From Culex pipiens pallens (taxonomy: Eukaryota > Arthropoda > Insecta > Diptera > Culicidae): a stretch of DNA of 64,000 nt. This document shows positions 46,264 through 58,200 of this stretch, one piece after another; position 1 is the first letter of the stretch; each line of letters starts with the position of its first letter. Under the pieces are notes generated by a model that searched no databases, was not told the DNA's origin, and saw only the letters and a program-made list of their open reading frames with translations. The stretch lies in contig NC_068937.1 in NCBI RefSeq assembly GCF_016801865.2, positions 30,473,828 through 30,537,827 on the forward strand, in the 5' to 3' direction. The translations under genes were made by a program, and so were the position numbers.

Positions 46264-49200
46264 TACGCTAAAGCGATTTAGAATGTTTAAATGATGACGG
46301 TGATAAAATATTGAGAAAATGCATTCGGTAATTTTTAATTCAATTATCATTCAATTTTGACTAATGGAGTCGTTGAACCTAAATATGATGTTAAAAATAA
46401 AAATAAAATAAAAAAAACTAAACAGTGATTTTAATTCGATTATACGAAGTCTCATACAAACCAAAAAAAGACGCATTTTATATAAAAACTTCATTTCTAA
46501 TATGACTAAGCTCCCTTCAAAGTTGTCAGAGAGTACTTGGCTGCTCCCATATGAGTATGTATCATTCTTCAAACGCTATTTTTTCTCCTCCATCTGAAAC
46601 AAAACTTTTTCTCGCACACGATATCCACCAAAAACTTGAAGAAAATCTGCTTACAGAAACTGGATAAAGTAATAAGCGACCACAAAACGCAAGAGTGAGT
46701 GAGTGGCAATCCTTGCCTGAAACCCGCGCGGCGCAGCACATGCAATAATACTTTGCAAAACTGGTAGTGGTAGTTTGCTAAAAGATGGGATGGTGCTTAT
46801 CTTGATGGTTGCGCGAAAGTTTTCCATAATCCAGCAAGAGGGAAAAAAAAGTGAGGAGAGGGGGAAAAAAGAAGAATTTGCAAACACATTTGGCAGTTTT
46901 GCGGAGCAAGGAAAACGCAAATCGATGAGAAGCTAAAAACACAAACACTGAAAAGTAAAGAAATAAGAGGGCTGTGAGAGGTGAACTACAACAAAATAAA
47001 TGAAACAAAAAAACACACACAAATTACTTCTCGATGCAGGAAGGAAAAGTTCCAACTTTAATTAATAATAAAGTTTCGTCGACACCGGCTTACGCTGCTG
47101 CTGCTGCTACTTCTAACTAAACTCTGTTGGTTTGCACAAAAGCTACTAACTTTCGTTCGTTGGCTAGCTTTTGACTCGCTCGCGGCGAAATTACACTGTA
47201 CAATGGATCTATCTTTTCTCAAAACTATCAGAACTAATTTTTCGCCCGCGTGAACAAACGAAACGGTTTTGCAACTTTGCAAACCTGGCGATAGCAAAAA
47301 AAAGGTGGGCAGGGAAGACGGAAGGAAAAGTTAAACTAAACATTCTCAAAGCTAACGAAGTTAAACTATTTTTTGCTCCTCTCTTAAACTTAAATGGGTA
47401 AGGCTTTAAATCTAGCGCAGTAGAAATGGAGGGGGATGAACTTAACCTTAAACTAGATTCGTACAGGAAAAAGAAGCACAGGAAAAAGAACAGCCAAAAT
47501 CACACGCACTAATACCTTAAACAGCTAATATTACACAGGTCAATTCTAGACTTAATCGTCTGGACGGAATGAGCGAATGATTGGGTTTTGTTTTAGAATT
47601 ATTGGTTGCGTACTGAATAGCGATATTTTTTTCAAATTGATTCATATAATTTCAAAGTTTACGTCAAAAATTCAATGAACTACAACTTTAAATCTCACTT
47701 CAATGCCAAAAAAAAAACACATAAAACGAAGCAAATAGGTAAAAAAGTATCAAGATCGTTTAAAATTGACAAAACAAAAAAAAAACAATTCCTTAAAATG
47801 AAAGTTTTGATACAAAAAATCTTAAAACGAGCGTTAATAATGGTTGCATTTTTTCTAAATACAAGATTTAGAAAGTTTTCACGTTACTTTTTTTTAATTA
47901 GCACATTTTTCAGAACATCTATCATTGTAGAAATAGAGTTCCCAAAATAGACCATTTTCGTTCCAATTTCATCAAGATAAAAAAAAATCAAAATCCAAAA
48001 GTAACATTGAGCTATCTTAACATTACATATTTAATGGCAGTGTTGCCAAATCCTCAAACATTTCGGTTCAAATGATTCATCTTTCAAGTACCTTTTCAAC
48101 AACGTAAAAACAGTATTTTCCACTAGATTACGATATCCGACCATATTTTTGCTAACACTTTTAGCTGTAAAATTTAACAGGGTTCCCAAAATTCTAAAAA
48201 TAATTGATTTTCCGAAAAAAATCAATAAATATTTCGTTCTGAAATTTTTTTTTCACAAAAAACCATTTATTAGATAAAAAATGTATTAAAATTACTTTTA
48301 AGCTCTCACCGTATGAAACAGGGTTGCCAGATTTTCAAAATGGAAAATTTAGTTTTTTTTAATCAAAAAATAGTATCGACAATGTTTAAGGCACGTAAAT
48401 TTAACAGTTTTTCAACTTGCAGTTTTTTTTTCCCCGAAATCCAAGTCCATTTAACAATACAAAATAAAATTAAAAAAAAAAACTTCTATAACAATAACAA
48501 AATATGTCCTTTGGATGCTATTTTTAATTTTTTTTATCTGAAAATTTGAAAAAAAAAATCAGATTTATAATCTTGAATGTATAAATTTAAAAGATTCGTA
48601 AATTGAAATTTAGAATCATGCAGTAAACAATCATAAAAGTACAACTTCCAAAAATAATCAATGAAAATTTTACAATTGTGATGTTTTTTTAAATTAGTGA
48701 ATAATCAAGGAATTATGGAGGTTTAAAGAAGCTTTTATTACAAAATGATTATTTTGAAATATATTTTCGTAATTGTGAAAAAGATATTTTTTCAATTCCT
48801 GCAAAATAAATGGAATATTTGGATTCCAAAATATCAAAATATTGGAACGATCCAAAATCTCTAAAAAATCTTTAAATTAAATAAACAAAACAAAATTTGT
48901 TAGAAAGAAGTTTTGACTTTTTTTCGTAAATTAATCGCAAAATTATTTTTTATTTTTTTGTTTGTTTGGTTTATTCAATAATGTTTCATAATCCGGTAAA
49001 AATAAAAAAAAATAAATAAAAAAAAATCAACTGATCCGTTCAAAAATCATAACATTCAAACATAGAAATTGAGTCCAAATGTAGAGTATTTTTTAAAAAG
49101 GTTCAATGAACAAAATTGTCAAATTTTGCTTTTTGGGTGTTTTTGAAACCGAAACCCAAAAAGAAAAAAAAATGTTTATTGAATCTTTAAAAACAAAATT

Positions 49201-49385
49201 TCAGAAATGTCCTATCATGTACAAACAAAAAATTAAATATAACAGACTTTTGATTTCAAAATCGCAAATATCCGACACAAACTATTTTGACAAAAAAAAA
49301 ATACAAAATTTTAAAATGTTAGACAATGGACTATTCTTCACAACACCATAAAATCCATTTCTGAACTAAAAAGTTTTTGAGATCC
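46264..49385. other. Unique block (46.6-47.6 kb) within AT-rich DNA
   Basis: 46640-47560 has balanced composition and looks single-copy. It has a CAG run near 47092-47107 and 60-90-codon frames without domains. The rest (47.6-49.4 kb) is AT-rich low-complexity sequence in which I see no gene. Confidence 0.35.
47089..47240 (-). promoter_or_regulatory. Candidate 5' untranslated exon on the minus strand
   Basis: On the minus strand the sequence runs through cgagcgagtcaaaagctagc and aacgaacgaaagttagtagc to a CAG repeat, then to a good donor, AGCAGC|GTAAGC. The texture is that of an insect 5' leader. If real it could be the first exon of the transcript that ends at 28588. No transcript evidence is available here. 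Confidence 0.2.
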
Positions 49386-49393
49386 TTTTAGAG

Positions 49394-50202
49394 CAGTGTT
49401 TCTCAACCTTTTTCGTTCCATTCCCCCCTTGACTATTTTTCAAGAGCCTCATTCCTCCCTCCCCCACTGATGTTGAACTTGTGGTATCAATGCATGAATA
49501 TCAAAATTTGATGAAACAAAAATGCATGAATATCAAAATTTGATAAACAAATCATGTAATACATGAGAAATTTTCTAAAGTATTACATAATTTCATACAC
49601 AAATGAATTATTTATTTTGAGTAACCTTTTTGTTGCACTGATAATGTTTAATGCCATGAAAATTTAACAAAAAGAGACATTCCAGTTCAAAGCATGCTGA
49701 AACAATTATTTCTTTTAACTTTTGATATTCAATACAGTATTCAGCAAAACCTCACAAAAATTCTCAATGTTCAATTTAATAAGAAACAAAACATTTTCTT
49801 TTGAAAAAACTTTTTCAAAAACCCAAACAACATCTGGTGTTCTTTTTGGAATTAAAAATATCGAGAATTATTTAAAGCAAATCTGTTTTAATATTTCAAA
49901 AACCACTCATGCATTAAACCATTTTATAACTTTCGCTTGAAAAAATAAAATTTATACATCAATTTAGGAAAAATGCTGTAAACTCAAGTAAAACTTCTTA
50001 GAAACCGTGAAAAATATACAAAAAATATTTGAATAACGTTGAAATTTATTTGTGAACATGTAATTTGCAAAAACAGCATCAGATAAGACTTTTTTTGCAT
50101 ACATGTTTAAATAAATTCGATTAATGATACATCCTCATTCCCCCCCCAAAATGGTCAAATTCCTCCCCCAGGGGGGAATTCCTCACCGGTTGAGAAACAC
50201 TG
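49394..50202. mobile_element. hAT-type MITE, 809 bp
   Basis: CAGTGTTTCTCAACC at the left and GGTTGAGAAACACTG at the right are perfect inverted repeats. ttttagag at 49386-49393 and 50203-50210 is the 8-bp target duplication. C-rich subterminal stretches (ccattcccccctt; attcctcccccagggggg) are also shared in inverse. No transposase ORF. Confidence 0.9.
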
Positions 50203-50384
50203 TTTTAGAGTAACAAAATCGGCTAAATACAGATCAAATACAGACTTTTTCCGAGGAAATACAGACCTATTCAACATAGTTGGCAACACTGGCCCTATGT
50301 TAAATTGGATAAATTAATACTATCTACCATCATCAGGGGTTACGTTGGGTCTGGGGGTGTGATTGAGTCATAGAAAAATGCTGA

Positions 50385-50600
50385 ACCGTAAACTGGTGTC
50401 AATCGGGACACATGGGGCGAATAGGGACAGTGGTTTAAACCATGTAGGAGCACAATATTTTGATTTTTCTGGTTGGTGTCGGTTAAAACAGACTCAGGCC
50501 AACAAAATGTGTACATCCATTTCCAAATTTAAAAGCTTTAAGTGCTCTAAAAACTGCTGTCCCTATTCAGACTGTAGTCCCGATTCACCCCAGATTACGG
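50385..50600. mobile_element. MITE related to the CCGTAAACTGG family
   Basis: ccgtaaactggtgtcaatcg at the left and cgattcaccccagattacgg at the right are inverted, with an inner ggacagtgg / ctgtcccta pair. About 216 bp; the 101-codon plus frame across it is an artefact. Confidence 0.65.
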
Positions 50601-51799
50601 AAATTAATATGTTCCCAATTTCACCCCTGATGACGGTAATAAAAGACACGGTTGAGACAAAATTGTGATTTTTTTAAATAAATTTTCATACAGAATATCT
50701 AAACAAACCAAAAAGAGATTCAAATGAACCAACTGTGGCCTAGGGTGGCTAGAAAAAATGTTCTTTTTTAAAATCTTAAATGTAAGTAACTGTGCCAATT
50801 TTGAGACATAGTTTGGGTCGCTATTGATCGTTGAAGTTTGTAGGCGAATGTTCGCAAAAATCTAGGGGGGGGTGATTGCGAAACATTTCAAAATTCCTCA
50901 ACAAGATTGCGTTAAATGTGTCGGATCAAGATCAATTCAAGTGTGAGATTCCTATGTAACATTGTATAACGCACAACTTTGTCGAACACCGCAAAACGGT
51001 CCGAGTTAATCCTGAAGTTTTTGTATGAAAAGATTTTTTTTCACCGACTTTAACGATCTCTGAATAGCGAACTTTAAATTTTAACCGATTTGGCTCAAAA
51101 TTGACACAGTAACTTATTTTTACCTATGCAATCGAGTCAGAAGGTACGTCGACACCAAATGTTTTCAAAAAATCTATTTTTATTATTTTTTTTTCACGTA
51201 TAAAATGTTATCACAGACAAACGGACGAAAATCATTGCGCAACTTTATCAGAAAACACCCATCTCTTCTCACTAGAGCCATCTGGTTGTGAACGCACGAT
51301 TCACATCAAAATGTGTCAAATGCGTGTTTATGTGCTGGGGTGAATTCAAAATGGCCGTGGTGAGTTTCTGATCATTCAAATTGACCGTTAAATGACTGAT
51401 TGATTTATGATTGATTTTGATTTTGAATTATGACTGTTTGTCTGTGGTGCAGTGTTGCTCAGAAGAATAATTTTTATCTATGATTGAAATGTTATCAGCA
51501 ATCTAAGCTCAATTTAAGGACCAAATAATTTCCTAATTAAATGGAAGTGCGATAGTCCAGTTTGGTAGAAAATGCGACAAAAAACACTTGTTGTCAAAAG
51601 TGAGAGAGAAAAGTGGGGGCAAAATCCATGTCACAGTGCAAGGATCAATAAGTTTTTCGAATTTATCTCCAGCGATATTCAAAATATTGAATCTGGAAGA
51701 TCTGTAGGATATTTTCTTCATGCTTGACAGCAACCGGCCATAATATTTTCTGTATTTTTTTACATTTTGACAACTTTCATTATCAGTACGCAACCACTT
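50601..51799. other. AT-rich sequence downstream of the FERM-PDZ gene
   Basis: Typical dispersed-repeat phrases (cgaactttaaattttaaccg, gatttggctcaaaattgaca near 51080). No gene seen. Confidence 0.35.
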
Positions 51800-52000
51800 T
51801 TTATTCAAAACAACTCCCAACCCTCAGCTCATCCCGTCCAATCGTTCATAACCATCAGAAAAGAAACACAAAAGAAAAGATTAAAACTGGCTCTTTGTCT
51901 CTCTCTCATTCTCTAACTCGCGCTCACATGCAAAACAAAAACACAGAAACAAAACACAACACAACAGAAATTTCCATCTGTCAACAAGTCAGACGACTAC
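51800..52000 (-). other. Probable 3' untranslated region with AATAAA
   Basis: The 200 bp after the TAG at 52001-52003 are GC-balanced, and the minus strand carries AATAAA at 51800-51805. This suggests that the transcript with the short tail ends here. Confidence 0.4.
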
Positions 52001-52288
52001 CTAGATAAACACCTGCCCCTCATCGGACGCGTTCGACAGCGAGAGCTGCACCTTGCCGGCCGGATGGGCCGCAATCGTGCGTAGGCAGTCCTTGGCGGGC
52101 GTCACCGGGAAGCGAACGGGGCCGTTGTACCGGCGGGACGACGCACCCATCATCAGCGTCGTCGCCATCGATTTGGGCGGCGGCAGCGACTTGGGCTGCG
52201 TCCGGTTGCTGCCGTACGAGAGGGTCGAGGAGGAACCGGCCGAGCCGGTGGGGCTGACCGAGGTTGGCTTGCTGTACGCTTGGAGAAT
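52001..52288 (-). CDS. Exon 8 (last) of the FERM-PDZ gene
   Basis: Acceptor aacctccacAG precedes ATT CTC CAA; 95 codons then TAG. The product is Ser/Pro-rich and ends SDEGQVFI, a hydrophobic PDZ-ligand-like C-terminus. An internal ATG-ATG-G|GTGCGT at 52147/52146 would be a phase-1 donor matching the phase needed by the exon at 28588-30653; use of that donor is speculative. Confidence 0.75.
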   Translation of the reverse strand: MLQAYSKPTSVSPTGSAGSSSTLSYGSNRTQPKSLPPPKSMATTLMMGASSRRYNGPVRFPVTPAKDCLRTIAAHPAGKVQLSLSNASDEGQVFI

Positions 52289-55200
52289 CTGTGGAGGTTT
52301 GAGGTTAGAATTTTGACGTTTGAGAAGTATTTTTTTAGGTTATGTTTACCTTTGGCAGATCGGGCATGCTCTTCGACGGGCTGAGCGTTCCTTGCACAGG
52401 GAGTTCGTTCGCCCGATTCCGCGTCCGGAGGATGTCCGCCACGTTTTTGGTGTACCGCTGCTGCTGGTTGGCGACCTTCCGGTCGTCCTGGACCGGAGCC
52501 TGGTTCTGCTGCTGGTAGTACGACCGAATAGCCTCGAAGTGGTTCCCGATGTCGTCGTACGGTTTTGCCAGTGAGCTTTTTCGCGCTGGCTGCGGCTGCG
52601 GTGGCTGCGTCTGACCGTTCTTTATGTACAAACTGTTGGATTTGGCGACGGAAGCGGTGGCCATGCGAACCGCGTCCAGCTTTGAGGGGTAGAGATCGTC
52701 CGGAAGGGGTGGAAAGTGGTTCAAGCTGTTCATCGACTGGTGGATCGACGAGTGCTGCTGGTTGATGTTGAGGGTGCTGGAGCTGAGGGCGGGACGAACG
52801 TAGACCTGGGAGAGAACCAGCTCGACCGTTCGTCCGGTGTTCTGGAGCACGGTGAGGGACTCGGTGTAGGCGAGGTTCAGCAAGGAGCGACCGTCGACGG
52901 CGATGATCTGCGAAGAAGGTTGAAAATTGTTTATTTTTGTCTTGATTTCAATACTTATCTTCAAGGAAAGAAATATCACTAAAAAATCAGTGATGGAATT
53001 CAAGCAAGAAGAAGAAAAGCTTTGCCCGTTCGCGAGCAAGGGAGAGAACTTATAGTCCTTTCCTCTCCCCGCTCGCGCTCGCCTTTTCGCTCTCTTTCTA
53101 GTCGCGAGCGCTCGCGAACGCCTCGTGCAAAAACTCGTTTTACTTCTCGCTTGCGAGCGCTACCAAAAGCGGAGGAGAGCACGGGGAGAACTTGTGGGAG
53201 AAAAAGTTTCTCGCGAAATCGTGAGAATTCCAACACTGCAAAAATGTTGTCAGTAACATAAACTGTATGCAAGCACACTATGAAACAATTTAAAAGTTCA
53301 ATGATTATATTCCGTTTAAATTTTTTTTCTATGACAAAACATAGTTGAGCAATTCTCTGAGATTTCGGTCATTGGATTTTTTTTTTGTATTTTTTAATCC
53401 GTCTGGAACTTTTTTGGTGCTTTCGGTATGCCCGAAGAATTGCACCATTTTGCATCATTAGTTTGTCCATATAATTTTCCATACAAATTTGGCAGCTGTC
53501 CGTGTCCATACAAAAATGATGTATGAAAATTCAAAAATCTGTATTTTTTGAAGGAATTTTTTGATCGATTTGGTGCCTTCGGCAAAGTTGTAGGTATGGA
53601 TAAGGACTACACTGATAATACATGATGATACACGGTAAAAGAATTTGTGGTTTTTTTATTTCACTTTTTGTCAAATCTTAATTGGAAAAAAACACAATTT
53701 CATTTTTTTTATATTTTCTGATGTGTTTTAAGGGACATGCCAACTTTCTAGAAATTTCCAGAATGTGCAAACAATTTTTAACTGAGTTATGATTTTTTTT
53801 AATCAATACTGATTTCTTTCAAAAATTGAAATATTGGTCGCAAAAAAAAATTAACCTGATTTTTCGATGTAAAATGAAATTTGCAATCAAAAAGTACTGC
53901 GGTAAAATTTTGATAAAGTGCACCGTTTTCAAGTTATTGCCATTTTAAGGTATATTTTTGAAAATAGTCACAGTTATTCATTTTTTAATATTAGCCAAAT
54001 TATTTTTGAGCAACTGGGGCGTAATATTAAATGTTTGGCCCTTTTAAAATGTCAGTCTTGATTTAAAAAAAAAATAATATATTGTTTTCGAAAAGAACGG
54101 AAAATTTCACAAATGTTTCATGTTTGATGTCAGGTTCAAAGGAACATATCATCAAACAAAATTTTAAAAATCAATTTCAGATGCAAAATCCAATAAAGGA
54201 TAGAAAATTTCCTGCAATTTTTTACTTTTTAAGTTTAATCAATTGCAGCTCTTAAAGTTAGTTTTTTTATTTTGTTTTCTCAAATAGCCTTTAGAAAACT
54301 GGAGCGTTTGGTACGGTATGTCCACGCATCCTTCCTCCCCTGTAGATTCTGTGAAATGTGATCCCTTTTCAGAATCCTCTCTGCGGCAAACACAACGCAG
54401 TAGGGCTGGCCGCTTTGATTTTTGCAATACATTTTTGGGTGTTCTCGGAAGTGCTGCAATTATTAATAATGACAAGAAAAGTGCTTGGGGCGTTATCTAA
54501 TCACAAGACTTTCCTGCATGCTTAAATCGGACTGGCTGCGTTTGCGTTAGATTAGATTTAAAATTAAATTAGATTTTTTTCTCAAATAGCCTTCATTTTA
54601 CATCTTGCGTTTTCTCGAAAACTGTTGGCTCAATTTTCAATCTTAAAAATAAACGTGTTTGAACATTTTTGTTATTTAAGACCATTTGCATTGACCTTAA
54701 ATAACAATTTTTTTTCATATTTCAAAGTTTTTGGAATAACAAGTCATAGTCTCAACATTTTGATGCAAAAAGTGTTTTAAAATGCATAGTACACTAGTTA
54801 AATTGTTTCGATTTGATTGAAATGATTCTAAACGCAGGGGAATGTATTTAAAATTGATTTCTTACACTTTTTTTTTGAAAAAAAAATGTTTTTTTTTGCC
54901 CCGTGATTTTTCGGGCCAACTTTGAAGGGGGAGGGAGGGGGAGGTGTTAAGAATCAATCAATACGGGCATTTCGGGCATTTTGAAATGTTAGGCTTGATT
55001 TTTCATTTCGACATTAAAAAAATTAGATAATTACTCTATTGAAAGTTCTATTTCTTTTCAACTTGATCCATATTCGAAATTCAATATTTGTAATTTTTTT
55101 TGTATTTTTAGCTTAGTAAGTTTTTGAAATATTTTAAGTTTAAATATTGCATAACAATGCAGCATAAATTATTATGAATATTTAAAGTACTAAAAGAATT

Positions 55201-58200
55201 TAAATATTTAATTTCAAAGAATTGATATCAATCATATTATTTGAGGTAGTGAAAGTATTGAAAGTTTTTAAAGCATTTTTTTCATGTTTTAAATATTATT
55301 TAGTAGGTTGTTGTTTTATTAGTTTATTGTGTAGTTTGTTGTTTTATTAGTTACGATTGCCAGTGCATCAGGTCATGGTTTGGATTGGATATTAAAAGAA
55401 ATTTACAGAATTCGACTTTCTTAACTTCTTCTCGTAATCAATCTCCAATGTCTCTTAAACAATTTTATAGCAACTATTCTGAACTATTCAAGAGAATTTG
55501 TTTTTTAGAAATGGTCACTCGTGGTCACTTTTTTTAATAATCGAAAAACTGCAAATATTTCGATAAAATCAAACTTTCGGTGACTATATCTTGAAAACGG
55601 AGCCCTTTATAAAAGAATCTGTAAAGTACTTTTCGGTTTCAAATTAAATTTTAAATTAAAAAATTAGGTCAAATTTTGTTTTGATTTTAGAAAATTTCGA
55701 TTTTTTTCAAAAATCACTATTTTTCAAAAAATCATAACCAGGCGGCAGATTTTTTGACCATATCAAAAAATCTCGAAAATAAAAAAGAACGTATTTTGCG
55801 AAATTGAGTTTTTGTGAAAAAGAAGTAAATTACAAAATCAGCTACATTTTTTACCGTGTACCTATTTTTTTCTCAATAGTTCTTAAAAATACCTACAACT
55901 TTGCCGGAGACTCCAAATTGATCAGAAAATTCACCTAAAAGTTTCAAATATTTTAATATTTACGTACCACTTTTTGTATGGACAGCTGCCAAAAATGTAT
56001 GGAGACTCGTATGGGTGAACCAATGGCACAAAATAGCTTCCTTGGTCATAGGGAAGGCCACCACAAAGTTTGAGCCAAATAAAAAAATACAAAAAATAAA
56101 AATGTTCGAATTCGGCCGTTTTCGTAGATAATTGCTCCTGTGGTTTTTTTTCAGTGGTCCAAATAACCACATTTTTATTGTGGTTAGTTTGAACACATTT
56201 TTATGTTTTGCTTTTGGGAGTTTTTGAATGCTCAAGACGGTTTCAAAAAGATCAGAAAGCGAAAAAAATGGGGTTTCCAGCATCAAGGGTTACTGACCAA
56301 TCTGAATGGAATTAGCAGGATTACTGGCAATATGTCACGGATTACTTTGATTTCCCAGAGTTACTTTCGATTGCCAGAAACCACACGGAAATGCTCCAAA
56401 TAAATAATAGTTTTGGAATTACTGCCGAGCTTCCAGCATAGTGATAAAAAGTCTTTTGAATTGGATCGACTGACACCAAAATACCACCCACCTGATCGCC
56501 AATCCGCACGCCAGCTCTCGCCCCCGGCCCGTTCGGCACCAGGTCCTTCACGTACACGTTATTGTCCGCGCCCTGCACGATACTGATCCCCAGCGTGTAC
56601 CGCGCCCCTCGCGTATCCTCCCCGCTACTCCCACAATCGGCGATCCCCCCGTCCGAGCTGAGATCGTCCCCACCAAACGGGGTCAACCGGGGCCCGCTCC
56701 GAAACAGCACCGACTCCTGACTCCGCGACAGGAACGATCGCTTCCGTGCTAGGGCGGAAGAAGCGGATTGCTTCTCGTTTGGGTTGATGAAATCTTTCAC
56801 GACGATTACGGAGGTTAGGATCCGGTCGTTGATCGCTGCGCTGCAGCTCAGGTTGTTGAACTTCTCCAGCAGCGTGTCGGAGATGGTTTCGTTGGGCAGG
56901 TCAAAGTGGCCACTCTCGCTGCGGATGCTGGACTCTGTTGGGGGGAGAGTAAGACGTTATCAGATGATTATTGTTTTAGGAGGTCGTCCAATACTCACGA
57001 ATGACACACGCCTTCGGCGACAGCGTCTCCTCGCTACCTCCTCCCAGCTCCTTCTCCTCGATCTTCTCCATAAAGTACATCGATCCTCCGATGCTGCTCT
57101 TCATCGACAGCGCATCGTCCACGCTGCTCTCCCGCATCATCCGGTCCGCCTGCTTCCGCTCATAACCTCTAAACATCTCCTCGTCGTCCTCCTCCTCATC
57201 CTCATTAAAACTCCCGTTGGCCAAGTTCTGAAACGAGTTTGCCGAACTCAACGCCCCCCCAGCGTGATCGTACAGGTTGTCAAAAGACTTGTTCAAAAAT
57301 TGCGTCGAAAAGACGCGCGTCCCCATCTTGACCCGGTTCCGGTTCATGCTGTGCGTGTTCTTCGGCGAGTTGTCCGGCGACATGCTGACGACCTCCGCCG
57401 TCGCAAGCCCCAGCGTCGACCCCCCAAACCCAGCCGGGTTCTCATTCTCCTTGTTCTGATTCTGCTGGTTGGCAATCTCCACCGACTGGTTCAACGCCGC
57501 CGGAGCAGGCCCCTCAACGGAAGATTTCGACCGCTTCAGCAGAAACTTCTGACGCAACTTCGCCAACCGGTTGTCGTTCAGCATGGACTTCTTCAAGTTG
57601 CGCACCCTCAACCCCGTTGACTTCAACGGTTTGTCGATCTTGTCCACGTGCTTGGCGTCGAAGGCGGCCTCGCCGTCCACCTGGGCCACGTCCAGCTTGG
57701 CCTTGGGGGGAGCGCCGTCGGTGGAGGAGGCGCTTCGGCCGGGGTCGTGGATTGGGATGTTAAGTTCGCCTGAGAGGGCCTTGATCGAGACGAACGAGTT
57801 GCGGAGCTTCATGTAGAACTTGTGGTGCTCGGAGGCGAGGTTGAAGGCGAAGTAGCTCCTGGAAGAGTGGGAAATGAGAAATTTATAAAATTTTGAAATA
57901 TTACACTTTATTGGTCATTTATTTTGTCATTAAAAAAAAAACATATTTCAGCAATGATTCGACGACTGTTCACGGCTACAAAAACTTTATTATTTTTAAG
58001 GAGAAATCGTGCTTGCCATTTCATTAGGGCACATAACTTTTGTAGACAAAAGTGTGTCCCTTTCAAACCTTATGTAAACTGTCATTTGAGGGAAAGGGAT
58101 ACACTATTGTTGACAAAAGTTATGTGCCCTTTTGAAATGTTAGGCTCCAAATGTCCATCTGAAATTCGCAAGAAAGTGCCGCACTCGTCGGTGCCAGTTT

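Noticed and set aside
56784..57620. 278-codon plus-strand ORF
   Set aside because: Antisense shadow that spans the 64-bp intron between exons 5 and 6 of the FERM-PDZ gene.
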